From: Bradyrhizobium embrapense
Lineage (GTDB): Bacteria > Pseudomonadota > Alphaproteobacteria > Rhizobiales > Xanthobacteraceae
Length of the DNA stretch: 64,000 bases
Assembly: GCF_001189235.2 (NCBI RefSeq)
Contig: NZ_LFIP02000004.1
Location: forward strand, 248,001 to 312,000
Direction of reading: 5' to 3'
The position numbers and the translations under genes were made by a program. Shown one piece after another: positions 9,090-17,190 of this stretch (the first letter of the stretch is position 1; each line of letters opens with the position of its first letter). Below the pieces are notes generated by a model. It was not told where the DNA came from, ran no database searches, and saw only the letters and a program-made list of their open reading frames with translations.

Positions 9090-9806
9090 TCAGCCGGCGA
9101 CGACCGTGCCGTGTCCGGATCCACGCAGAATCGCACCGATCGAACCGGGCTCCGCGATTGAGAACACGATGATAGGCAGCGACGTCTCGCGGGCAAGTGC
9201 GAAAGCGGTCGCGTCCATGACCTTGTAGCCGCCCTCGATCGCCTGCGAATGGGTCAGGCGGTCAAAGCGCTTGGCTTTGGGGTCCTTCTTCGGATCGGCG
9301 CTGTAGACGCCGTCGACATTGGTGGCTTTCAGCACCGCCTCTGCGCCGATCTCGGCCGCGCGCAGCACGGCGGTGGTATCGGTGGTGAAGAACGGGTTGC
9401 CGGTTCCACCGCCGAGCAGGACGACGCGTCCCTCGGCGAGATATTTGTGCGCTGCACTACGCGTGAACAGCTCGGAGATCTCCGGCATCACGAACGCCGA
9501 CAAGGTCCGTGCCGCCGTCCCCTTGCGCTCGATCGCTGCCTCGAGCGCAAGGCAGTTCATCATGGTGGCCAGCATGCCCATGGTGTCGCCGGTCGGCCGG
9601 GACACGCCGCGCGAGGATACCTCGACGCCGCGAACGATGTTGCCGCCGCCGATCACGACCGCGACCTCGACGCCGAGCTTGCGAGCCGCGATCAGGTCGT
9701 CGGCGACGCGGTCGACGGTCGGTTGGTCGATACCGAACCCGTGGGAGCCGGCCAGATATTCGCCGGACAGCTTGATCACCACGCGACGATAGATCGGCTC
9801 AGCCAT
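9090..9806 (-). CDS. pyrH: Uridylate kinase (UMP kinase)
   Basis: PyrH phosphorylates UMP to UDP in pyrimidine synthesis, as a hexamer of the amino-acid-kinase fold. The 238-residue product starts with the phosphate-binding VIKLSGEYLAG and has the conserved VIGGGNIVRG and GGTGNPFFTTDT segments. It stands 70 bases after tsf, in the common rpsB-tsf-pyrH-frr order. A GC-rich hairpin without T-tract (about 9055-9082) follows the stop and could be a processing or stability element. Confidence 0.97.
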   Translation of the reverse strand: MAEPIYRRVVIKLSGEYLAGSHGFGIDQPTVDRVADDLIAARKLGVEVAVVIGGGNIVRGVEVSSRGVSRPTGDTMGMLATMMNCLALEAAIERKGTAARTLSAFVMPEISELFTRSAAHKYLAEGRVVLLGGGTGNPFFTTDTTAVLRAAEIGAEAVLKATNVDGVYSADPKKDPKAKRFDRLTHSQAIEGGYKVMDATAFALARETSLPIIVFSIAEPGSIGAILRGSGHGTVVAG

Positions 9807-9876
9807 GATGCGATCGCTTTCTCATCCCGCGCAGGCAGGCCTCCGGCGCGTGCACCGGACGCCTTGGTGTCAGCGG

Positions 9877-10800
9877 TTACTTCTTGCCGCTGGCGGCCGC
9901 GACTTCGGCGGCGAAGTCGCTTTCCTGCTTCTCGATTCCCTCACCGAGAGCATAGTTCACAAAGCCAGCGACTTTGATCGGCCCGCCGACCTTACCCTCA
10001 GCTTCCTTCACCGCCTGGGCAACCGACTTGCCGCTATCGTGGATGAAGGCCTGATCGAGCAGGCAGACTTCCTTGTAGTAGGTCTTCAGGCCGGAATCGA
10101 CGATCTTCTCGATGACGTTCTCCGGCTTGCCCTGCTGGCGGTACTTGTCGGCCAGCACGTCCTTCTCGCGCTTGACCGTCTCCGGATCGAGCCCGGCCGG
10201 ATCGAGCGCCAGCGGCTTTGCCGCCGCGACGTGCATGGCGAGCTGACGGCCGAGCACGGCGAGCTCGTCGGTCTTGCCGGCAGACTCCAGCGCCACGATG
10301 ACGCCGATCTTGCCGGCGCCTTCGACGACGGCGTTATGGACGTAGCTCGACACCACACCCTTGCTCACCTCGAGCGAGGCGGCGCGGCGCAGCGTCATGT
10401 TCTCGCCAATGGTCGCGATCGCGTCGGAGATCGCAGTCTCGACGGTAGCGTCGCCGACCTTGGACGCCTTGATGGTCTCGACATCGGCGCCGTGCTTGAG
10501 CGCGACCTGGGCGATCATCTTGACCAGACCCTGGAACTGCTCGTTGCGCGCGACGAAGTCGGTCTCGGAGTTGACCTCGACCAGCACACCCTTGGTGCCG
10601 GAAGTCAGCGCGCCGATCAGGCCCTCGGCCGCCACGCGGCCGGCCTTCTTGGCGGCCTTGGAGAGACCCTTCTTGCGCAGCCAATCCTGCGCCTCCTGCA
10701 TGTCGCCGTTGTTCTCGGTCAGCGCCGCCTTGCAATCCATCATGCCCGCGCCGGTCGACTCGCGGAGCTCCTTGACCATCGCTGCTGTGATCGTTGCCAT
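9877..10800 (-). CDS. tsf: Translation elongation factor Ts
   Basis: EF-Ts recycles EF-Tu by releasing GDP. The 307-residue product carries the N-terminal UBA-like region and the signature LRESTGAGMMDCKAAL at residues 12-27, plus the TDFVARN motif around residue 80 that contacts EF-Tu. The length is normal for alphaproteobacteria. It is second in the rpsB-tsf operon, 127 bases after rpsB, with a strong intergenic hairpin described separately. Confidence 0.97.
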   Translation of the reverse strand: MATITAAMVKELRESTGAGMMDCKAALTENNGDMQEAQDWLRKKGLSKAAKKAGRVAAEGLIGALTSGTKGVLVEVNSETDFVARNEQFQGLVKMIAQVALKHGADVETIKASKVGDATVETAISDAIATIGENMTLRRAASLEVSKGVVSSYVHNAVVEGAGKIGVIVALESAGKTDELAVLGRQLAMHVAAAKPLALDPAGLDPETVKREKDVLADKYRQQGKPENVIEKIVDSGLKTYYKEVCLLDQAFIHDSGKSVAQAVKEAEGKVGGPIKVAGFVNYALGEGIEKQESDFAAEVAAASGKK

Positions 10801-10832
10801 CGTTCAATGTCCTTCTTGCCTGTACAGAAACC

Positions 10833-10852
10833 GCGGCGCCCGATGGCGCCGC
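10833..10852 (-). promoter_or_regulatory. rpsB-tsf intercistronic hairpin
   Basis: On the transcript a perfect eight-base stem GCGGCGCC/GGCGCCGC with loop ATCG sits 33 bases ahead of tsf, followed by GGTTTCTG. The T-run is short, so it is more likely an attenuator or RNA-stability element setting the S2 to EF-Ts ratio than a full terminator. Confidence 0.45.
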
Positions 10853-10927
10853 CGTCTGCAACAGGGAAATCGTTGTTCGTGGAATAGAAGCGGCGGCCGG
10901 GCGAGACCCGGCCACGCCGCGTAACTT

Positions 10928-11920
10928 TTATTCCGCTTCGGCGAGCGTCTTGGCCTGGGCGACCCAGGCGTCCGCACGGCTCGGCAGACCGACTTCTTCG
11001 CCGATCTTGTGCGCGGTGTCGTGGTCGAGCTCGGCGAGCTGCCAGTAGTGGAAGATGCCGAGATCGTTGAGCTTCTTCTCGATCGCACCGGACACGCCGG
11101 TGAGCTTCTTGAGGTTGTCGGCGGTGCCGCGCGGACCAGCGAGGCCCTGGAAGCCGGACGGCGCAGCCGCCGGGAGCTCCTCCTGCACGGGCGCAGCCGA
11201 CGCACCGATATCGATTCCGGAATCGCCCTGCGCGCGCGAGATGCCGTCAATGGCGGCGCGCGCCACGAGGTCGCAGTACAGCGAGATCGCGCGGCCAGCG
11301 TCGTCATTGCCCGGCACCACATAGGTGATGCCCTTGGGGTCCGAATTGGTGTCGACGATCGCAGCGACCGGGATGTTGAGCCGCTGGGCTTCCTGGATCG
11401 CGATGTCTTCCTTGTTGGTGTCGATCACGAAGATCATGTCGGGAAGACCGCCCATGTCCTTGATGCCGCCGAGCGACCGGTCGAGCTTGTCGCGCTCGCG
11501 CTGCAGCGTCAGCCGCTCCTTCTTGGTGTAGGAGTTGGCTTCGCCCGACGACAGCACGTCGTCGAGATGACGCAGGCGCTTGATCGAGGCCGAGATCGTC
11601 TTCCAGTTGGTCAGCGTGCCGCCGAGCCAGCGCGAATTGACGAAGTACTGCGCCGAACGCTTGGCCGCATCGGCAACGCCGTCCTGGGCCGAGCGCTTGG
11701 TGCCGACGAACAGGATGCGGCCGCCCTTGGCGACGGTATCGCTGACCGCCTGCAGGGCGCGATGCAGCATCGGCACGGTCTGCGCGAGGTCGATGATGTG
11801 GATGTTGTTGCGGGCGCCGAAGATGTAATCCTGCATCTTCGGGTTCCAGCGGTGGGCCTGGTGGCCAAAGTGAACGCCAGCTTCCAAAAGCTGACGCATG
11901 TTGAATTCGGGCAGCGACAT
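10928..11920 (-). CDS. rpsB: 30S ribosomal protein S2 with C-terminal extension
   Basis: S2 binds the back of the small subunit between head and body. Residues 1-230 are a standard S2 (FNMRQLLEAGVHFGHQ, RWNPKM, RWLGGTLTNW). The product is 330 residues, about 90 more than a typical bacterial S2. The extra part is an Ala/Pro-rich linker (about 235-262) followed by a compact helical domain (about 265-325, LKKLTGVSGAIEKKLNDLG) that resembles helix-hairpin-helix modules. Such extensions are known in rhizobial S2; what the domain does is not established. First gene of rpsB-tsf. Confidence 0.95.
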   Translation of the reverse strand: MSLPEFNMRQLLEAGVHFGHQAHRWNPKMQDYIFGARNNIHIIDLAQTVPMLHRALQAVSDTVAKGGRILFVGTKRSAQDGVADAAKRSAQYFVNSRWLGGTLTNWKTISASIKRLRHLDDVLSSGEANSYTKKERLTLQRERDKLDRSLGGIKDMGGLPDMIFVIDTNKEDIAIQEAQRLNIPVAAIVDTNSDPKGITYVVPGNDDAGRAISLYCDLVARAAIDGISRAQGDSGIDIGASAAPVQEELPAAAPSGFQGLAGPRGTADNLKKLTGVSGAIEKKLNDLGIFHYWQLAELDHDTAHKIGEEVGLPSRADAWVAQAKTLAEAE

Positions 11921-12026
11921 AGATCTAATTCTCCGGTTGGTTCCTCCGGAAACGTGTGAGCAACGCGCCTGAATGGCCCGGTTGCCACCGGACGGCCTTT
12001 GAGAGCCATGTTTCCGTGTGAGATGG

Positions 12027-12042
12027 CGCGCTATATAGCGCG
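12027..12042. repeat. 16-bp perfect palindrome over the rpsB -10 region
   Basis: The sequence CGCGCTATATAGCGCG is a perfect 16-base dyad. It covers the proposed -10 hexamer of the rpsB promoter, so a dimeric repressor bound here would block transcription. It could also be chance in a GC-rich genome with a TATA core. Confidence 0.5.
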
Positions 12043-12059
12043 ATTTGCGCCAGAAGCAA
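12032..12059 (-). promoter_or_regulatory. Predicted sigma-70 promoter of rpsB-tsf
   Basis: TTGCTT at 12059-12054 and TATATA at 12037-12032 are separated by 16 bases, close to the alphaproteobacterial housekeeping consensus. The predicted start leaves a leader of about 100 bases before rpsB, long enough for autoregulation by S2, which is known for rpsB leaders in other bacteria. Confidence 0.55.
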
Positions 12060-12060
12060 G

Positions 12061-12084
12061 AAAATACGGCCGGTTGGGCCGGCC
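12061..12084 (-). terminator. Predicted intrinsic terminator of the upstream lipoprotein gene
   Basis: On this strand GGCCGG/CCGGCC arms with a five-base loop are followed by GTATTTTCTT. It lies 31 bases past the lipoprotein stop and abuts the rpsB -35 box, separating the two units. The T-tract is short, so termination may be partial. Confidence 0.5.
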
Positions 12085-12114
12085 AGATGGGTCTAAATCG
12101 CGCCGAAACGGCCC

Positions 12115-12642
12115 CTATTCGGCCAGCCGCAGCTCCGCGATCGTGGTCCGGGCCGCGGAATCCTCCAAGGGCAAGAAATCGAGCGGCCCGGGATTCTTGT
12201 AGCCGGAGGTGATGGCGGTGCTTAGGGCCAAGCCCAACAATCCCGTATTCGCCGACGAAGCCAGGATGGCGCTCTTTCGCTCGCTCATCCGAACCAGGTA
12301 GAATTGGGTCTGGCCCGCCTGGATCGCGAAGGCCCGTTCCGTCACGCCTGGAAAGCCGGCCTCGTTCGCCGTCAGCTGATGCTGGCCGGCCGGACGATCG
12401 ACATAGACGTAGGTCCCGGTTTTGAGGCCCTGGACAGGCACGCCGTCAAGCTGGAACTCAAAGGCCCTGTCGGCGATGTTGGCGAAGTCCTTCTCCCGGA
12501 GCATCACGACGCGCCCGTGTCCCGCCTTTGGCGGGCCTACCTTCTGCGTCATTGCCGCATAGTCGAGCCCATTCCTCTGCGTCGTTTCACAACCGCACAA
12601 CAGCACGGCCGCGACCAACAGCACCATTCCCCGCCAGAACAT
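12115..12642 (-). CDS. Predicted lipoprotein, DUF2846-like
   Basis: The 175-residue product has a hydrophobic signal segment ending in a clear lipobox LLCGC (Cys about residue 16), so it should be lipidated and membrane anchored. The body contains a beta-rich segment (VVMLREKDFANIADRAFEFQ, LKTGTYVYVDRPAGQH) like DUF2846 proteins, whose function is unknown. The ATG after GAGGGGCGCA was chosen; extension to 12741 would add 33 residues before the signal peptide. It is monocistronic between dnaE and rpsB, with a terminator after it. Confidence 0.8.
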   Translation of the reverse strand: MFWRGMVLLVAAVLLCGCETTQRNGLDYAAMTQKVGPPKAGHGRVVMLREKDFANIADRAFEFQLDGVPVQGLKTGTYVYVDRPAGQHQLTANEAGFPGVTERAFAIQAGQTQFYLVRMSERKSAILASSANTGLLGLALSTAITSGYKNPGPLDFLPLEDSAARTTIAELRLAE

Positions 12643-12756
12643 TGCGCCCCTCAAACCAGCCCGGTACCCCACTAAGCTGATACACGGTTGGGTTGCAACG
12701 TCGCAATGGCTGCCAGCGGTGAAACAACCGATCAAGGGCACGGGGCGTGGTCGAGT

Positions 12757-15700
12757 CTACAGCGTCTGGACGTCGACCACTCCCGCGACCGCCTTGATCG
12801 CGCCGGCGATCTGCGGCGAGACCTTGTAGCGGCCGGGCAGCTTCATCTCGACCTCGGTCTCGAGGTCCAGCATCATCACCAGCGAGACGTCACCATCCGC
12901 GCCGGCCGCGGGTGGCGGCGCGGCGGCCGGCTTTACCACTGGCGCCTTTGCGGGAGCACCCGGGGCGGGCGTGGCGTCCGGCATGTTGAGCCGGCGCGCG
13001 ATCGAATCCAGCGGCTTGGTGTCGCGCACGAAAATCCGCAGGCCCTTTTGCGTCTTGGCCGCGGCGTGATCCAGCGGCTCGGCGTGCAGCACCCGCGCCC
13101 GCACGTCCTCGCCCTGCAGTTCGGCGCCGAGTTGCAACAGCACGGCAGCCCCCGGCTCCAGCACGTCCCGGTACTGCGCGAGGCCTTCGGAAAACAGCAC
13201 CGCCTCGAAATGGCCGGTCGGATCCGACAGGCCCATGATGCCCATCTTGTTGCCGGTCTTGGTGCGCCGTTCCATCCGCGACACCACGGTTGCCGCGACC
13301 TTGCCTGCCGTCGCGCCGGTCTTCACCGCGCGCGAGAATTCCGCCCAGGATTGCACGCGCAGCCGCTTCAGCGCGGTCGCGTAGTCGTCGAGCGGATGGC
13401 CCGACAGGAAGAAGCCGATCGCGTCATATTCGCGCCGCAGCCGGTCCGCGGGCAGCCATGGCTCGACCTGCGGCAGCGTGATGCTGGGCGCATCCGGCGC
13501 GCTGCCGAACATGTCGTTCTGGCCCGAGGTCGCCGCCTCGTGGCTGCGCTGGCAAGCGGCGAGGATCGCATCGGCGCCGGCGAAGACGCGGGCCCGGTTC
13601 GGATCCAGCGTGTCGAACGCGCCGGCCGCCGCGAGGCTTTCGATGATCCGCTTGTTGACGGCGCGCGGACTCACTCGCGCGGCGAAATCCGCCAGCGAGG
13701 TGAAGGCGCCCTTCTTGTTGCGCTCCTCGATGATCTGCTCGACCGCCTGGATGCCGACGCCCTTCAGCGCGGCGAGCGCGTAGTAGATCGTGTTGCCGCT
13801 GACTTCGAAGGTCGGGCCGGAGCGATTGATGTTGGGCGCTTCGACCTTGATGCCGAGCCGCTGCGCCTCGGAGCGGAATTCGGAGAGCTTGTCGGTGTTG
13901 TTGAGTTCGAGCGTCATCGACGCCGCGAGGAACTCGACCGGGTAGTGCGCCTTCATGTAGGCGGTGTGGTACGACACCAGCGCATAGGCCGCCGCGTGGC
14001 TCTTGTTGAAGCCGTAGTCGGCGAACTTGGCGAGCAGCTCGAAGATCGTCTCCGCCTGGCCCTTCGACACGCCGTTCTTCATCGCGCCGGCGACGAAGAT
14101 GTCGCGCTGCTTGTCCATCTCGGCGCGGATCTTCTTGCCCATCGCGCGGCGCAGCAGGTCGGCCTGGCCGAGCGAGTAGCCCGCCATCTGCTGCGCGATC
14201 TGCATCACCTGCTCCTGGTAGATGATGACGCCGAAGGTCTCCTTGAGGATCGGCTCCAGGATCGGATGCAGATATTCCGGCTCCTCGTCGCCGTGCTTGC
14301 GCGCGCAATAGGTCGGGATGTTCGCCATCGGGCCCGGGCGATACAGCGCCACCAGCGCGATGATGTCCTCGAAGCGGTCCGGCCGCATGTCGATCAGTGC
14401 GCGCCGCATGCCCTGGCTTTCCACCTGGAACACGCCGACCACGTCGCCCCGCGCCAGCATCTGGTAACTCGCCGCATCGTCGATCGGCAGCGTCGCAAGG
14501 TCGACATGAACGTCGCGCTGCTTGAGCAGCTTGACCGCGACGTCGAGCACCGTCAGCGTCTTGAGGCCGAGGAAGTCGAACTTCACGAGCCCCGCCGGCT
14601 CGACCCATTTCATGTTGAACTGGGTGACCGGCATGTCGGATTTCGGATCGCGATACATCGGCACCAGCTCGCTCAGCGGCCGGTCGCCGATCACGATGCC
14701 TGCGGCGTGGGTCGAGGCGTGGCGCGTCAGGCCTTCGAGGCGCTGCGCGATGTCGAAGGCGCGCGCCACCACCGGATCCTCGTCGCGGAACGCCTGCAGC
14801 TTGGGCTCGCCCTCGATCGCCTGCGCCAGCGTCACCGGCGCGGCGGGATTCTGCGGCACCAGCTTGGTCAGCTTGTCGACCTGCCCGTACGGCATCTGCA
14901 GCACGCGACCGACGTCGCGCAGCACTCCGCGCGCCTGCAGCGTACCGAAGGTGATGATCTGCGCTACCTGGTCGCGGCCGTAGCGCTCCTGCACGTACTG
15001 GATCACCTCGCCGCGGCGGTCCTGGCAGAAGTCGATGTCGAAGTCCGGCATCGAGACGCGTTCGGGATTGAGGAAGCGCTCGAACAGCAGCGCGAAGCGC
15101 ATCGGATCGAGGTCGGTGATCGTCAGCACCCAGGCGACCAGCGAGCCGGCGCCGGAGCCGCGGCCCGGTCCTACCGGAATGCCCTGCGCCTTCGCCCATT
15201 TGATGAAGTCCGAGACGATCAGGAAGTAGCCCGCGTATTTCATGCGGGTAATGACGTCGAGCTCGAAGGCAAGCCGCTTGGCGTAGTCCTCCTCCGTCAT
15301 GCCCGGCGACAGACCGTGCACCCGCAGGCGGTTGGCGAGCCCCTCCTCCGCCTGGCGTTTCAGCTCGGCGGCTTCGTCGGCGGCGGCGTCGGAGCTCGCG
15401 GCGGCACCGACCGTGAAGAACGGCAGGATCGGCTTGCGGGTCTTCGGGCGGAACGAGCAGCGCTCGGCGATCTCCACCGTCGAGGCCAGCGCCTCCGGAA
15501 TGTCGGCGAACAGCACCGCCATTTCCGCGCGGGTCTTGAAGCGGTGATCCGGGGTCAGTTGCTCGCGGTTGGTCTCGGCGATCAAATGGCCGCCGGCGAT
15601 GCACAGCAACGCATCATGCGATTCGTAGTCGTCACTGCTGGCGAAATACGGCTCGTTGGTCGCAACCAGCGGCAGGCCCTTGCTGTAGGCAAGGTCGATC

Positions 15701-16281
15701 AGGCCGCCCTCGGTGCGGCGCTCCTTGTCGATGCCGTGGCGCTGCAATTCGACGTAGAGACGATCGCCGAACAGGCTCGCCAGGCGTTCGCAGCGGGTCG
15801 CCGCCAGCGCCGCCTGCTCGGCACGCAGCGCCAGCGCGATCGGCCCATCGGGCCCGCCGGTCAGGGCGATCAGATCCTCGGCGGCGTCGGTGAGCCAGTC
15901 GAGCTTGATGTGCGGCGTCTGGTTCACCGGCGTCTCCAGGAACGCCCGCGAGTTCAGCCGCATCAGGTTCTGGTACCCGCGCTCGCGTGCCGCCAGCAGC
16001 ACGATTCGCGCCGGACCCGTCGTCGCCAGGATGCTCCGCGTATTGGGGTCGACGTCGCCGAAATCCACCGCCAACTCGCAGCCGACGATCGGCTGGATGC
16101 CGTAGCCGGCCATCTTGTCGGAGAATTCCAGCGCCCCGAACATGTTGTCGGTATCGGTGAGCGCCAGCGCCGGCTGGCGGTCGGCCTTGGCGAGTTCGCC
16201 GAGCTTGGCGATCTTGATCGAGCCCTTCAGCAGCGAATAGGCGGAATGGACGTGTAGATGAACGAATCCGGCGTTCGGCAT
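12757..16281 (-). CDS. dnaE: DNA polymerase III subunit alpha DnaE
   Basis: This is the replicative polymerase. At 1174 residues it matches DnaE1. It has an N-terminal PHP domain (HLHVHSAYSLL near residue 9), the C-family polymerase palm with GPGRGSGAGSL and the catalytic Asp pair in MPDFDIDFC, a helix-hairpin-helix region and a C-terminal OB-fold. A short Ala/Pro linker (about residues 1105-1135) precedes a C-terminal tail. The length and presence of the PHP domain favour DnaE1 over the error-prone DnaE2. It sits next to lolD, lolC and proS as in related genomes, with other genes in between. Confidence 0.97.
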   Translation of the reverse strand: MPNAGFVHLHVHSAYSLLKGSIKIAKLGELAKADRQPALALTDTDNMFGALEFSDKMAGYGIQPIVGCELAVDFGDVDPNTRSILATTGPARIVLLAARERGYQNLMRLNSRAFLETPVNQTPHIKLDWLTDAAEDLIALTGGPDGPIALALRAEQAALAATRCERLASLFGDRLYVELQRHGIDKERRTEGGLIDLAYSKGLPLVATNEPYFASSDDYESHDALLCIAGGHLIAETNREQLTPDHRFKTRAEMAVLFADIPEALASTVEIAERCSFRPKTRKPILPFFTVGAAASSDAAADEAAELKRQAEEGLANRLRVHGLSPGMTEEDYAKRLAFELDVITRMKYAGYFLIVSDFIKWAKAQGIPVGPGRGSGAGSLVAWVLTITDLDPMRFALLFERFLNPERVSMPDFDIDFCQDRRGEVIQYVQERYGRDQVAQIITFGTLQARGVLRDVGRVLQMPYGQVDKLTKLVPQNPAAPVTLAQAIEGEPKLQAFRDEDPVVARAFDIAQRLEGLTRHASTHAAGIVIGDRPLSELVPMYRDPKSDMPVTQFNMKWVEPAGLVKFDFLGLKTLTVLDVAVKLLKQRDVHVDLATLPIDDAASYQMLARGDVVGVFQVESQGMRRALIDMRPDRFEDIIALVALYRPGPMANIPTYCARKHGDEEPEYLHPILEPILKETFGVIIYQEQVMQIAQQMAGYSLGQADLLRRAMGKKIRAEMDKQRDIFVAGAMKNGVSKGQAETIFELLAKFADYGFNKSHAAAYALVSYHTAYMKAHYPVEFLAASMTLELNNTDKLSEFRSEAQRLGIKVEAPNINRSGPTFEVSGNTIYYALAALKGVGIQAVEQIIEERNKKGAFTSLADFAARVSPRAVNKRIIESLAAAGAFDTLDPNRARVFAGADAILAACQRSHEAATSGQNDMFGSAPDAPSITLPQVEPWLPADRLRREYDAIGFFLSGHPLDDYATALKRLRVQSWAEFSRAVKTGATAGKVAATVVSRMERRTKTGNKMGIMGLSDPTGHFEAVLFSEGLAQYRDVLEPGAAVLLQLGAELQGEDVRARVLHAEPLDHAAAKTQKGLRIFVRDTKPLDSIARRLNMPDATPAPGAPAKAPVVKPAAAPPPAAGADGDVSLVMMLDLETEVEMKLPGRYKVSPQIAGAIKAVAGVVDVQTL

Positions 16282-16472
16282 GGCTGCTTACGGGATCTCT
16301 TGGAGGCAGGGATGGCGCGAGTACCAAAGCCGGAACTCGAAAGCATCAGACCCGACTCGCATCCCCATCGTGGGGCCTGGGTCCTGCCAAGTCCACGTCG
16401 AAGGCGGCGTGGCGGCAGGTCGTCCTGCTTTTCCCCAGATGCAACCTGGGCCCCCTGTTCCGCGGGCACATT

Positions 16473-16571
16473 TCAGAACTGGGTGATCAGCTGGGCCCAA
16501 ACCGCGATCATCCCGACGAACAGCGTGATCGACGCCAGCGCTGCAGCTTCCTGCACGAAAATCTTCAACAT
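16473..16571 (-). CDS. 32-residue predicted membrane peptide
   Basis: A short frame reads MLKIFVQEAAALASITLFVG then MIAVWAQLITQF and stops. GGGAG stands seven bases before the ATG, a good ribosome-binding site. The peptide is a single hydrophobic helix with a short polar start, so it probably spans the inner membrane. I recall very similar short peptides annotated in Bradyrhizobium, but I cannot verify this here. It lies about 190 bases upstream of dnaE on the same strand and has no other neighbour close by. Its function is unknown. Confidence 0.65.
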   Translation of the reverse strand: MLKIFVQEAAALASITLFVGMIAVWAQLITQF

Positions 16572-16804
16572 GGCCGCTCTCCCTGAACTGGAACGTATGC
16601 AGAACATTGTTCCTTTTTTGTTCTCGGAGTCAAGCTACAGCGATGGACCGATCGGGAAAGTGATCTTGATAGTTAACCGCGGGGGTTTTGGGTGCTGTTC
16701 TGATGAAAACGCGCGCGAGGCGACGGCCGGAAGCTGACGGCACCAAGCCCGTTTGATTCCAGTACTCCCCGTGAGCAGAGGAAAACGCAGGAGCACTCGC
16801 GATT

Positions 16805-17011
16805 TTGGTTCTAACGCTGACGCCGGCCAGCGCAGAAAAGGTGTCCAAGAGACAGCAGGCCATCGTCAAGCACATCAAGGCCGAATGCAAGGCGAAGGCG
16901 GCGCAACAGGCCAAGGGTTACGGCTTCGTCGAAAGGTGGCGCGCGTATTCGGACTGCATTAACGATGCATCCAAGGCCAACGCCGGGCTCGACTTCGCTG
17001 ATTTCGACTAA
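16805..17011 (+). CDS. Small secreted Lys-rich protein, start uncertain
   Basis: The frame encodes about 68 residues. A short hydrophobic stretch ends in TPASAEK, like a signal peptidase site, followed by a basic, Ala-rich body with two Cys (AECKAK and SDCIND) and an acidic end (GLDFADFD). No ATG or GTG exists between the upstream in-frame stop at 16772 and the signal-like region. A TTG at 16805 with AGGAG eleven bases upstream is the only usable start and would leave an unusually short signal peptide. Either TTG is used or the 5' end has been damaged by a frameshift. Function unknown. Confidence 0.5.
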   Translation: MVLTLTPASAEKVSKRQQAIVKHIKAECKAKAAQQAKGYGFVERWRAYSDCINDASKANAGLDFADFD

Positions 17012-17134
17012 GGAGCACGTGGCTGGTTACCGGCCGCTTGTATTGGCGGGCACGACAGAGCTCCCTACGAGCTCAATCGGAGCAAGACAAAAACCCGCTG
17101 CGTTCACGGCCGATGGTTAATCCACCAGGCCAAC

Positions 17135-17164
17135 AAAAAACCCCGGGCCGAAGCCCGGGGTTTT
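17135..17164 (-). terminator. Strong intrinsic terminator of the porin gene
   Basis: Perfect eight-base stem CCCCGGGC/GCCCGGGG closed by a TTCG loop, flanked by A and T runs, with TTTTTT on the minus strand. It begins 27 bases after the porin stop. The A-run on the other side may let it work in both directions, also ending the short gene at 16805-17011. Confidence 0.92.
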
Positions 17165-17190
17165 CGATGCCGCTTGGATTAAGCGAGCGA

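Noticed and set aside
12688..16257. A 1189-codon open frame on the plus strand
   Set aside because: It is the mirror of dnaE. It is rich in Arg, His and Asp with no fold motif, as expected opposite a GC-rich gene.
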